A DNA stretch of 64,000 bases from assembly GCF_027744825.2 (NCBI RefSeq), contig NC_071334.1:58099437-58163436 (forward strand), written 5' to 3'. Source of the DNA: Synchiropus splendidus. Its lineage: Eukaryota; Chordata; Actinopteri; Syngnathiformes; Callionymidae. The position numbers were made by a program, and so were the translations under genes. This document shows, one piece after another, positions 1 to 10,800 of the stretch. How positions within the stretch are numbered: the first letter of the stretch is position 1; the number at the start of each line of letters is the position of its first letter. The notes below the pieces were generated by a model that saw only the letters and a list, made by a program, of their open reading frames with translations, did no database searches and had not been told where the DNA came from.

Positions 1-1102
1 AAAACCTCAAAAGGAAAAAGGGCCACTTGATGTCTTAATGAGGCACTTGAACTGGCTCAAACCAGTCTGTGGGTCCCGCATGAGCCCCACTAGTTCTTCA
101 TAACTCTTGTTTTTATTTACTATCCAGAGAGCTGAAAAGAGAACTCACTTGAATACTTCCTTTCTCCTCAGTTCTCTGGAGCTTCACTAATGGCACACAC
201 ACCTGGGACAACTGAGCAACCGCCTGCCTGAGGGGCCAGCCTTTATATTCCACCTGTTCCACTCCAGTTTGCCAGATCGTCAGGATTCAAGACTGACTCC
301 TCGCAGCCCTTCAATTAGCCAGACTTGGTGCCTGAGTTCCTGAGTCGTGTTTGTCTCACTGTGCGAGTTCACACCTCCGTCTGTGCTCTGCTTTCACATT
401 TCTGCTCCCAGAGTTGTTGTTTCTCGCCTTCTGGGCCACTGAGACATCAGACTCCCTGTTTGTTGTGACTGCTTTGGACTTCTGTAATAAACTGTTGAAC
501 TTTTGTATCTTGCTCGCCTCGTCTGTTGTCCGTCAACATTTGCGCTTGGGTTCCCTTTACAATAATTAGAATTTAACAGTGTCTCTTAAATCCCAAAAGG
601 CTAACAATCCAATAAAATAAACTACATTGCAAGACATGGTCATAAAAGTAGAAGCCAACAAAAACTTGATCTCGCGCAGACATACAGTTAAAAAACAGCA
701 GTGCAACATGAGACAAACGCTGGATTTTGATGCAAACACCTTATTAGCCCTCATTCTGTGACCATATTCCTCTCCCAGGTACTGTGGCTGCTGGCTTCAT
801 CATAAAATCCCACCTCACGCCATAAAGAAGGCAATAAGGGACAGTTACTGAAAACATCATCGCCTCAATTTGTCAAGCACAAAGCGTGTCTTTCATGCAT
901 TACATAAAAGATTACTTAGCAAACAAAGGAATTCATGAGGGACATTTGAATTGGGATTATATAACCATTTTTTCACTGTTCAGACTTACATCTATCAAGC
1001 TGCAGAATCCAAACGTCAGATGAGACCGATAAAAATGTGAACCGACGCTTATTGAATGACTCAGAATTGAGTTAATCTGAGATTAGATGAGGAGATTCTT
1101 AC
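1..1102 (-). other. dcc: dcc intron 18, partial
   Basis: No exon of FN6 is recognisable here. Positions about 195-557 resemble a long terminal repeat (listed separately). The rest, 560-1102, is AT-rich sequence without a recognised feature. Confidence 0.7.
195..557 (+). mobile_element. candidate LTR-retrotransposon relic (solo LTR-like, 3' part)
   Basis: The stretch has the composition of a fish LTR: a TATA-like ctttatatt at 241-249, a polyadenylation signal AATAAA at 486-491 followed by a GT/CT-rich run, and a terminal ...gggttccctttaca resembling an LTR 3' end. The wording aataaactgttgaactt...cttgggttccc is one I associate with dispersed fish LTRs. The 5' boundary is not clear and no target-site duplication was found. 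No internal coding region (gag, pol) is present. Other explanations, such as a non-LTR repeat tail, remain possible. Confidence 0.4.
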
Positions 1103-1241
1103 CTGCTTCATAGGTGGTAGCGTGTGCTGTCATGCTCCAGGTGCTGGACTTCCGACCTTTGGTTACCATGACAGCAAACTCGTACATGGTGTTGGGTTTG
1201 AGGCCGGTGACCGTGTGGCTGAGGGCAGTTGTGTCTGCGGA
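1103..1241 (-). CDS. dcc: dcc exon 18: second half of fibronectin III domain 5
   Basis: The exon is 139 bp, phase 0 in after acceptor cttgtcaag and phase 1 out at GAAGCAG|gtaaga. It encodes [20 protein letters not shown], then [20 protein letters not shown] and [16 protein letters not shown](S/A)VMVTK and [14 protein letters not shown] are near-identical to DCC. The basic loop reads KGRK where mammalian DCC has KNRR; in the family this loop binds heparan sulfate next to the netrin site. No exon 19 (FN6) is visible between this exon and position 1, so the rest of the gene lies outside. Confidence 0.97.
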
Positions 1242-1887
1242 CTTGACAAGAAATTAGAAACAAACATTATGAATAGTTACTAGTTAAATAGTAAGCAAAA
1301 ACCTCATGCCTATCACATTCAGTCATTTCAGCGTGCCACTGGTGCTTCTTGATGATTTGATGATCTCAGTTAAGAGAAAGTTTGGTTGCTCTAATATTAA
1401 AGAAGGCCTATTATGCTTTTGTTTGAGTTAACTACTGTATTAGCGGGATGAAATGCCACCACAGTGCACACTGAAGCCCTGTTAACAGTGTTAACTCATC
1501 TGAGTCCTTGTTTATTGTAGAGACGGAGCAGCTTGAGTCCCTTTCTTGATCATGAAAGTGTTTCATCTCAAAGCTTCAAAGCAGAATCATCATGTGCGCT
1601 CTTGAGGCTGATCGTGCCACTGTTTTACTGGTTAATTTTCAATTTAACATGACTGAAAGCTACAAGGACTAGTGTGGTCCTCCACCTGCCCTTCACGAGC
1701 GCTTTACTGAAAAAAGGAAGTGACTGCATGAGCAGTAATAACTCAAGTCTAGGAACAAATTCAAGACGTTTTAGGAAACTAAAAAGATGCAAAGATTGTA
1801 ATTTTGCATAACTGAAACAAGACGGCAGCAGTAAAATATATATTCCAAATACCTCAATTTGTTGTTAGGAAAAGGACTTTGTTTTAC
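1242..1887 (-). other. dcc: dcc intron 17
   Basis: This is a 646 bp GT-AG intron between exons 17 and 18, in phase 0. I see no repeat or other feature in it. Confidence 0.9.
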
Positions 1888-2126
1888 CTTGTACTTGCCA
1901 CTGGTGGAGTAGCTGGTCTTCCACTTGACTGAATAGTAGCGGACCTCAGAAGACTTCTGGTTTTTGGTCATGGAGTTGTCCGCCCAGGAGACGCGGACTG
2001 AGTCAGATGAGAGTGCAACTGCTTGGACCCCCACTGGAGGGATCATGGGAGTGCTGGTGTCTGGCATGGGAGTGGGGTATTTATCAAAGAGGTGGAAGAG
2101 GTCGTCCTCAGATGGATCAATGGGGT
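1888..2126 (-). CDS. dcc: dcc exon 17: FN4-FN5 linker and first part of fibronectin III domain 5
   Basis: The exon is 239 bp, phase 1 in after acceptor tcacctcag and phase 0 out at TACAAG|gtaaaa. It encodes a 22-residue acidic linker ([18 protein letters not shown], then TPMP), followed by [20 protein letters not shown], the FN core tryptophan in [19 protein letters not shown], and [18 protein letters not shown]. In DCC the corresponding linker is 20 residues and is removed in the short isoform by an internal acceptor; the same position here carries an AG (see 2060-2062). FN5 holds a second netrin contact site in the family. The longer form is given here as the exon. Confidence 0.97.
2060..2062 (-). 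promoter_or_regulatory. dcc: internal in-frame 3' splice site in dcc exon 17 (long/short isoform switch)
   Basis: Sixty-six bases into exon 17 the minus strand reads CCCATGCCAG|ACACC after a pyrimidine-rich run (CTCTTCCACCTCTTT). Using this AG keeps phase 1 and removes exactly the 22-residue acidic linker. In mammalian DCC, a regulated downstream acceptor in exon 17 removes 20 residues at this same spot. Four YCAY tetramers (NOVA-type sites: CCAT, CCAT, CCAC, CCAT) lie between the two acceptors and one TCAC lies at the upstream acceptor. Use of the site in this species is inferred. Confidence 0.7.
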
Positions 2127-2363
2127 CTGAGGTGATTTTTTTTATTTATTTTGTAATGCAAAAAATTGATGTGTTATACAATGCAGTGGATATAAAGACA
2201 TGCATTTATATTTGGCAGGGCAGACATGCAGGTTTGAATGTGACAAACACGTGAATGAAAGAAAGGGAGGCAAGGTAATGGAAAACAATGAGAGAATGAA
2301 TAACAGGAGAAAAACAGACAGAGAAGAAGGTAAGATACTCAAAGTAGCTATAAACAGAAGTGA

Positions 2364-2458
2364 AGACACAGATCCACAAGTCCAAAGAAATTGACACTAT
2401 ACACAAAGTTACACTCCACATTTTAACCATTTTCAAAAGCCCTTGTGGATCTGTGTCT
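2364..2458. repeat. 17 bp perfect inverted repeat, 61 bp loop
   Basis: The arms are agacacagatccacaag at 2364-2380 and its exact reverse complement at 2442-2458. In the dcc pre-mRNA they would form a stem about 240-330 nt upstream of the exon 17 acceptor. Whether it is a MITE relic or a structural element is unknown. Confidence 0.85.
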
Positions 2459-3557
2459 CCAAGACAGCCCAAAGAAGACAGTGCCATCAGGTAGACTCAC
2501 GTTTTCAGTGCAAAAATGTTTTTTTTTTTTTTTAATTACATTATGTCTATGAATGAATTATTAAACGACTACTACTGCGCAGAGAAAAAGGGCAACATTT
2601 AAATCCAATCTTTGACTGTAGCATATTCAGACCTTCCTGTGTAAACACACAGTTTTAATATTGAATCAGGGAAGATGTAGCCCGTGGAGCACCTGAGGGC
2701 AGGCAACATGAAACAGACTAAGGCCAGAGAGCTGGAATGAGCACAGATAAAACTTTAAACATAATCTGCTTATTCCAGCTCTGTGATCTGAAATCTATGA
2801 CAGTCAAACCTAGTGGAAGCAGAAAAACAGAAGTTAGTGACACAGAACAAAACAAAGCATTATTAAAGGTATTTTGTATTTTGTTTAAAAATACAAGATT
2901 TGAAGGATGTTTCATTGAAACAGCAAGTCCTGACAGACACTGCGTGCACATATGGTCCATCAAATTCACTTCCCGAAAATGATGGTTTTTATTATCTTGT
3001 GGTTTACGGCTGAGCAGCAGGAGCACAGCAGCACTTGCTATAGAGACGTCAGGTGGGTAGTTTAGCGGAGTCACACCATCAGACAGACCTTGAAGCTGTA
3101 GAATTATAGAAAGACGGTCTCAACAGGCACTTGCGCCTCCAACTGTTATAGCGAGTGCCAAATCGTTTTAGCACATGCGATCAAACACCAGTTGATAGAG
3201 GAAAATTTGCCTTCGCTTTTTCATTGATGATGACTGGGCCACTGAGCACATGGATGTAGCCATGAAGAGTCTGCCTTCTTGTTCCAATCCCAGCCTTTGC
3301 AAAGCTCCTTTTTAGGAGTGAATTAGCTCCTTTTGGGGAGCTGACAACTGCAGGTTAAACACACAATGAAATAGTGATGACAAGTTGAATTAGGTGTCCG
3401 TCTGGCAGAGTTTTGTGGAAAACTACCAATAAAAAAATACTCAAACGTACCAAGGATGAGCAATTTAATGTTGACAAAATACTGTGGCACTGCCAAGATA
3501 ATGTCAAAACTCCTCATCAGACTCTGCAGTTGTGAGTGAATGGTTGTTCATTTATCT

Positions 3558-3655
3558 GTGCCCAGAGATGGACTGGCAACCTTTCTAGGGCGTCCCGCAC
3601 CACTCTGCCCCAGTAGCTAGGATAGGCAGTACTGTCGCGCCCTGCGACCAAAGCA
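3558..3655. mobile_element. degenerate fish LINE/SINE tail
   Basis: The segment gatggactggcaacctttct...ctaggataggc...cgcgccctgcgacc follows the common fish repeat pattern 'ATGGACTGGCRACCTGTCCAGGGTGT...GGGATAGGCTCCA...CCCTGCGACCC'. A clearer copy lies at 39424-39566. This one is heavily mutated and lacks the terminal tetranucleotide run. Confidence 0.55.
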
Positions 3656-4317
3656 CTGGGTTTGAATGAAATGTGTTATTTTCCTTTCCGTCATGGGGTA
3701 GAAAAATAAAAACATTGGAAGACTGGCACCAAAAAACAAAGAGTTCTGTGATCTCAGGAAGCTGGGCATGCTGGGCCCAGGCTTCACCGTGCTGTTTCAG
3801 GGAATATACCACTGCTGTGACTTGATCGCATAATTCAAATGAACCCATTCACCAGACACACGCTGTGCCTCAAAGTTTTCTGGAGACAGTTTTTCAGAAC
3901 ACAGCATGAATATATTTAAATGCTACATTTATATATAAACTCAAAAGGAACAACAAAGCTGTGTTGTTGTTTCAAGAGTATATTTTTTTCATTTTCCATG
4001 AACTACCTTTTCTTTTTAAAAAGAGAATTTTTCTCAACAGTGACGTTGAATTAGCTGAGCGACCTAACGTGCAGTACCGTCCAAAATCGCAACTCATTTA
4101 ATCAAATGAGGTAACACTGGTACTCACGTGACCAGAAATACATATTTAATTACAGTTTTCAATGAGTCGTCTCACTAGCCATTCACTTGAATAATGGAAT
4201 ATCAGGCTTCAGTAAGTGCAGGAAAAGGTTGACATCACTGGCAGCGGCTGTCCAACACAGCCTTCACAGTAAACCAGCCCGCTGAGAAAATCAACATCTA
4301 ATTTGGTGCTGTTGAAG

Positions 4318-4398
4318 AGAGATGTACGGCTGCAGGCCAGCGGAGAGAGAATGATGGAGGAGGGAGGAGAGAGGGAGAGATTGATGAAGGAGGTGTTG
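4318..4398. repeat. polypurine tract
   Basis: The plus strand is almost all G and A (gagagagaatgatggagg and similar). It lies about 100 bp before a long pyrimidine run (4496-4865) in the same intron. Confidence 0.7.
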
Positions 4399-4495
4399 GC
4401 TGCTATAGGGCATGCTGCCGCCGTGGTTAAACTGCTCGTCCAGCATCACAATAAAGCTCCAGTCGGGACGGAATACTAATGACGTTGAAAGGCCC

Positions 4496-4865
4496 TCGTC
4501 CTCCCCCACTGCTCTCCTCCATCACTTTCTTTTCATTATTCGCTACAGCCCTCATCTGTCTGCGCCGTCGTTTTCAGCCGCTTTTTTTCAGCACTTCCTC
4601 ATTTCCTCCACGTCTCCTTTCTTTGATCTATTCCTTCTTTCCTCTTGTATCATTTCATTCCACCGGTATTTCCTTCTTTACCTCCGCCCACTATCTGACT
4701 TCTTACCTAGTTCACCTTCTCCTGGCCAAATCCCCCACTCGCCTCTGTTCATTACCTTTTGCAGCTCTTGTTTACCCCCATCCCTCGCCTCCCTTTATCC
4801 TTTCAATTCCCCGTTAACCCCCACCAGCACTTTCGCCGCCTCTCTCTGTGCTCTCCTCCAGATAC
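4496..4865. repeat. long polypyrimidine-rich tract
   Basis: About 370 bp of the plus strand is strongly C/T-rich with few purines. It generates spurious open frames rich in Ser, Pro, Leu and Phe (for example from 4412 and 4479), which I do not regard as genes. Confidence 0.7.
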
Positions 4866-5041
4866 TGATTAAATGGTCGAGGATGATGTGTGTGTGTGGA
4901 GAAAGTGCAGAGTGGAGAAGCAGCCATGATATTAACACGCACTCGCCCATTATCAAGCTGTTTTATTAAAGCTATCGTCAAAAGACCCGCCACCATAAAG
5001 TTCTGGACATTTTTGACTTGATCTGACAACAGAAAGTCCGG

Positions 5042-5068
5042 GTGTGAGTGTGTGTGTGTGTGTGTGCG
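5042..5068. repeat. (TG)n microsatellite
   Basis: A run of TG dinucleotides with one GAG interruption (gtgtgagtgtgtgtgtgtg). Confidence 0.9.
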
Positions 5069-7707
5069 AGTGTTGGCGACCTTGTCAAAACAGTAATGGG
5101 TTTAGTCTGGGTTTACGCCCTCAGGGTCTCTGCTTATCAACTCCTCATTGTCACTGCGCCGCTCCATGTTTGACTGTTTATCTGTCAGATCGGGATGTGC
5201 CGCCTTTTTCTTCTTCTACCCAGACGTTAAAAATAAATAGCTGCACAAGTTCTTTGTACAAATCTAAGTATCTCTAATGGCAAAGAATTCATCAAGTAAA
5301 TGAAACTTCAACAAGCTACTGACCAGAACATTGGCATCTCAGGTTCACGTACAACATGAAAGAATAAAAGTCAGCCATCACATTGTGTAGTCCCAAACAC
5401 ACTCCGGCCTGAGAGAAAACCTGGAATGGCTGTACGTTTCCTCCAGACATCGCACTTCCACTCATCAGCACCAAAGCATCCGCAGGGTCAATAAGTGACT
5501 GTTTTCTTGGTTGCTGGCCTGGATGTGGAGATGCTATACATGAACTAAGACAGTGTTCATTATCTACTGCTCACTGCACTTCAACATGTGTTGTAGTACA
5601 ATGCAAAAACATATGCTGTCTGGTCATTTTGTCAGTAGAAGCAGTTCATCAACTATCTGTCTCTAATAATTTAGCAAACAGGAGCATCAAATTATACAAA
5701 AGTGACAGTATAAATGACAGTAACTTTTCCTAACTTTAAAAAAGGTAAATTTTTTTAGTTAAAACTTGGTTATTCAGTCATCATATATTTGGAGCTGCCA
5801 CTCAGGCTTTTATGGTGTAAAAACTTCATATGAATTTACAGATCAGAGAGTGAGATGAGGTGATTCTTTCTGTGAATGTGAGAATAAACGCATGGTTGTG
5901 GAGAAAAAAGCAGAACTTCTCATGGTCCAAATGGGCCACCACCTGACTGACACAGCAGAGAGATGACCATGATTTACCGCAGCATGGCTCTAAGTGGAAG
6001 CTGCAGTGATATTCAGTTAGCTAAAGAACACCTTTTGCAGAAAATCCATTTTCTGACACCTTTTTTATCTTATGGTTTTACCTCAGAGAATGACTTGACA
6101 GATTTTGAAGAAAAACATGTGTTATGTAGAAATACACCTAAATATATATGTTTTGTGTAAATAAAAAAAATGTCAGATAATATACGAGCAAAAAATATGG
6201 AAAATAGATGAATAGAATTTTGTATATGGAAACAGAGAAATCAATGGAGACGGTAGAAATATATTTTACAGATTTTGAAAAGTGGAGAACACAAATTGGC
6301 GTTAATAAACGACTTATTTGACTTATTTGTATATTAACTTGTATATGTATATATAAGTAACACATTAGCTCAAAATAATCACATTTAAGTACTGGTTGTA
6401 GCTTGTTAAGCCTGACTTTTCCCTGAGACGCTTCATGCAAACAACAGAGTAATTACTGATAGTTACAGTAAATACGTGAGTTATTGGTCTATTAATATTT
6501 AATATGTTTTTTTATGTTTTATACATTTTCCCCTTTCTCTATATAAACTTAAGTATATTTCCATTTATATTTCCATATTAGTTTTCTGTATGTATTTCAA
6601 TATTACAGCATGTTTACTTGAAACTTTACTGCTCTATAAACACATAAATAACAGGCAGAACGACACTTTTCACCGTGTTAAATTGTTAAATACAGCCAAA
6701 GGATCCAAGGCTGCAAGTTAAATGTTCCATTGTGTTTTACATATCTTTGCAAAGCTAATCATTATTATGATGAACAAACAGAACATGCACCTGTGGCAGT
6801 CATTATCTAAATATTATTATTGTCAGAGCAGAATTGTCTTTTTTGTTTATGCCGCTGATAACATGTAGGAATGAGGGAACATGCGGGCTGTTTTCTCTGC
6901 GGCCATCATCACATCACTTGGGAAGGAAGGCCCTCACCAAAGTGACATTTTGGTGAGACTAATAAAGGATTTAGGTCAGCGGCGGGCGAGCCGGGGAGGG
7001 GTGGCTGTTTAATTCATAAGATGAAACTTGGCTGAGAGTTTGATGCCTTTCATTTATCTCACTTCCACAGCATGTAGTTTGAAGGAATAGCTAATGAGTT
7101 TCTGGTCCTCATCCGCTGTCACACACAAACACACGCGCACATCAAGATAACTGAGGGTACAAGCCATTAACACAGCACACAAAGTACTAAGGTGAAAAGC
7201 AGCTTCCGCTCAGCCTCCCGCTTCATAATGACATCCACAACAATAAGGAATGGGAGTTAAAATTGGGGTGGTTTTGTTTTTCTCAGGAGTTTCAAAGTTG
7301 TCCCACAAAGACCCTGTGTGACTTGCTCTCTCAGCCAAAAACACAGATGCAATTTATGCAAACATTTAAAGCCCATCATGTGGCCCAAGCGTAAAACTGC
7401 AAGTTTAATGTGGCTGCATAATTAGCTTTGTCCTTGTCGGCTGGTTCACAGCACCACCCTCTCACGTGCTTTCAAGACCAGATGTAAGCCAAAACAAAAC
7501 AGTGACTTGGTGATGAATTGACGCCGCTGTGACAACATAACCATAATTTGCTTTACTTCACTTTAGGGCACTTATTTAAGCAAGGAGAAACCCGACTGCT
7601 GCCATGCTCCACACACGCACAGGGCACTTGTGAATCTATCCACAGCCATTTCACATCGTGCGACGCTGTTGTGGTGTAAACATGAACGCTGGTGTGTGCG
7701 ACCATAC

Positions 7708-7803
7708 CTGTCAGGGATCGAGTGACGGCACTCTCGTAAAGAGGAACTCCTTCGCCTGCGTTATTGAACGCCTTCAGGGAAATCACGTAGTGCGAGCTTG
7801 GCT
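7708..7803 (-). CDS. dcc: dcc exon 16: end of fibronectin III domain 4
   Basis: The exon is 96 bp, phase 1 in after acceptor tccaccag and phase 1 out at CTGACAG|gtatgg. It encodes [20 protein letters not shown] and [12 protein letters not shown]. It matches [33 protein letters not shown]. It ends at the start of the FN4-FN5 linker whose length is set by the choice of exon 17 acceptor. Intron 16 on its 3' side is 5.6 kb. Confidence 0.97.
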
Positions 7804-10800
7804 CTGGTGGAGACAAAGAGGAGATGAAAAGATAAATAAGTGGCAACCGACTCATAAAATGTTATTAGTTTTCCCATCTCAATGATATTACTTTTATCTG
7901 CTCTCTTTTCTGTTAATGTGGGAAATATAGGTGATTTTCAACTGGATTTATATTTCAACTCAAACACCCCCGTCACCGATACTTTCTGACTGCCGACCGA
8001 AATACGATACCTTGGATATTTACAGTAACATATGGGAGGTCCACACTATGACATCAAACACATTCTTGCTTGCTGATGATAATAACACGAATATGAAGAT
8101 TTTGTATGTAGATTTTTGCTACACAAAAAAGAGATACTTCTATGGGAGTTTGTTTTCATCTCACTTCAGTCAGCAACTTCGCATTCTACTATCACGGAAG
8201 TGACACCAGCGGATGAGTCTGCCCCTCATTTTTACTGACAGCATTTGATTAAGATTCATTCTGGGCACCAACAGACACAATTTCAATAATAACTTGTCAT
8301 GTGCACCTTCACAGGCTGGTTGATAAGCCTGAGGATTTGTCACTTGTTTCGCGCCCATGTAAACAAGCAGAACACCAGAGAAAAAAGAGAGATGCACAAA
8401 CTGTAATTTTATATACTTAAATATAAAATAAACAGCTTACTTAACTGACTTTAGGTTGATCGCACAGTTATTTATATGTTAGTTTGAGCAACATGGAAGA
8501 AGACTCAATCTAAATCATGTGCCAGTGAAAAAAACTTTTAAAAATTACGTTTCAAAAGTTTTCCACTTCATGCTGCAGTGACTCTCACATTATGATGATG
8601 CCCAAACATAAAGTGACGTCAGGGGAGACGTGCCTGCATTGGATCAGATCAGTGACTAAGGTATGATTTAAGTACGTGAGTTCAGTGTCTTACATTGCAA
8701 AAATATTCCTGATCAATGTGTGTCTTTTAAATGATATTGGACCCATATTCAACACATCAGTATGCTCAAAACCCTAAACCACTTGAAATACGTCTATGAG
8801 AAAATGTGCACAAGTCCCACCAATTTAAAAAGCTTCCACGCCTCTGTTAAACTCCAAATAACAGGAGAAAGTAAAAAGTAATAAACCCAGAAGTTAAAAT
8901 CACTTGCAGCCAAAGCCCCACTTCCTCATCAGTGCTTGGTTGGTTAGAGATGAGCATACACAGAGATCCTGCTTTGATGAACAAGAGCATGGGAGCAAAT
9001 GACATAGCAAGCTCAAAGTAAATTTACAACCATGAGCAAGGGAGGAGACAGCAGCGTTTATGCTGGAATCCTAAATCAACAATTGCACTTGTGTTTAACA
9101 CAGGTTAAATGACTGAGACATGGCTCAGCGCTGTCACTCTCTCTCTCTCTGACATACTTCTGTCTCTGCCTGCGATGACAGACACATTGCTCAGGAGAAA
9201 ATCAGAGATGATTTCACCAGTGAGAGTGTTAATTGAGATTAGAATTTTGTGTGAGTTAATGCAGAGCTGACTCAGCCATGGCTCGGTTGAATAAGGAAGT
9301 GGGCGGGTTCAGAGCTGTGCTGGCAGAGTCATGTACGTCGTGTGATGCAGTAATGGGCTCCACGCTTGTAATCTCTCATTTGCCAAGATTTCATAAAAAC
9401 AATAAGTTGAAAATGGAGCATCATCAGCATGAGGCATCGTGGAGAGTAGACTTCAACATTATTTTGCACGGGGTCTGATATAATTTCAAAAGACTCTTAC
9501 ATCCGCAGGATAGGTCCCTTCAAAATAGAAGTGTGCCCACAATTTTATTCACCACTATGATTATTAGAGGCAGGTGTTAGTCAAAAGCTTCTGTTTTTTA
9601 TGTTACAAACATGGCAAAATGTTCCTCCATCACCGATTCAAAACAAAGGAAACAAAACAATTTCTACTATGTTTTTAACAATGCTCATTAAAGCTTTCAC
9701 GGACCAGATAATATTTACTTTACTGAAAGTATGATTGCATTGCAGGTTGCATTATCATAATTTTTTTTCATGTACAGAATCAATGTACTGGTCATACAGT
9801 AAATTTGAGCGGTCATTTGTAATACTTCCATATGGTCAGAGAATTCAAGCAACCAAGCTTAAAGGTATCTCAATGTCTCAACCAAATAAATGACCTGCAT
9901 GTGATGTAGTGCCCAAGTTAGCTTGTGATACTTTCAAGATTGTTTCTGCAGGCCTGAAAACACTTCCTAATATTTCCCAGTCAAACTTGGATCCCTGCAG
10001 ACGTTTCGCTCTAACGTGAAGCAGCTCATGATGCCTGGAGTCATGTGACTTTATTGTCATGCAGCGGCTCTCTCTCTCTGTGTGATGATGCTGCATGTTC
10101 CATCCGTCAAAGCCTCGTATCAGTTAAACAAACACACTCTGCCACTCCCCAGACGCCTCGCCATGAGAATTAATGATCGGCATCATGAATTATAAATGCC
10201 TGCGACACATGTGCGCTCACTCCCTTGTGTGCATGCAACACGACGGCTGGACTTAATTTTTTCATTACACTTCCATTATGATTTTTCAGCCGTGTATAAA
10301 ATTTCCTGCCATTTGTTATTGTCTTCTTAGGAATGCAAATTGCTCCATGCAGCCGCTTGGGAGACGGTTTGCTCCTTGTCGGCTCCCCACAATTAGATTT
10401 GCACCTCAAGCGGGTTTCTTATTAAATTCTTTTAAATTATTGATTGTTATTAAATAGCGATTTCATCATCATAATGAATTGATGCTACAAGGCAGCTCCC
10501 TGTCAATATTAACTCTGCCATCGCAGGAGAAGAGGGATGCACGAAGGAGTCGTACCTATTAGCAGAAGAAACTTTTGACTGTCAGGCGGATTCAAGTGCA
10601 GTTAAATATTACACTTTTAATGTAATGGCATTTTAATGAATCCTTTCACAGCTTTTGGTGCAATGACATGCAAATATTTATGTCTACTGGTTATTGTTAC
10701 ATTTAAAAATAACTGTCTTCAATAAAAGCATTAAGGCAGTCTGTCATCTTTAGAATAGCATAATAACATAGATAGTTTTTTTTTTTATCTTCTTTCATCT

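Larger units (their letters stand above)
2127..7707 (-). other. dcc: dcc intron 16
   Basis: This 5.6 kb intron lies upstream of the alternatively spliced exon 17. It holds an inverted repeat at 2364-2458, a short LINE/SINE-tail relic at about 3558-3655, a purine run at 4318-4398, a long pyrimidine run at 4496-4865, and a (TG)n tract at 5042-5068. The remainder is AT-rich unique-looking sequence. Confidence 0.85.

Noticed and set aside
4412..4969. 185-codon plus-strand open frame
   Set aside because: It runs through a polypyrimidine tract and its Ser/Pro/Leu/Phe-rich composition is a by-product of C/T richness.
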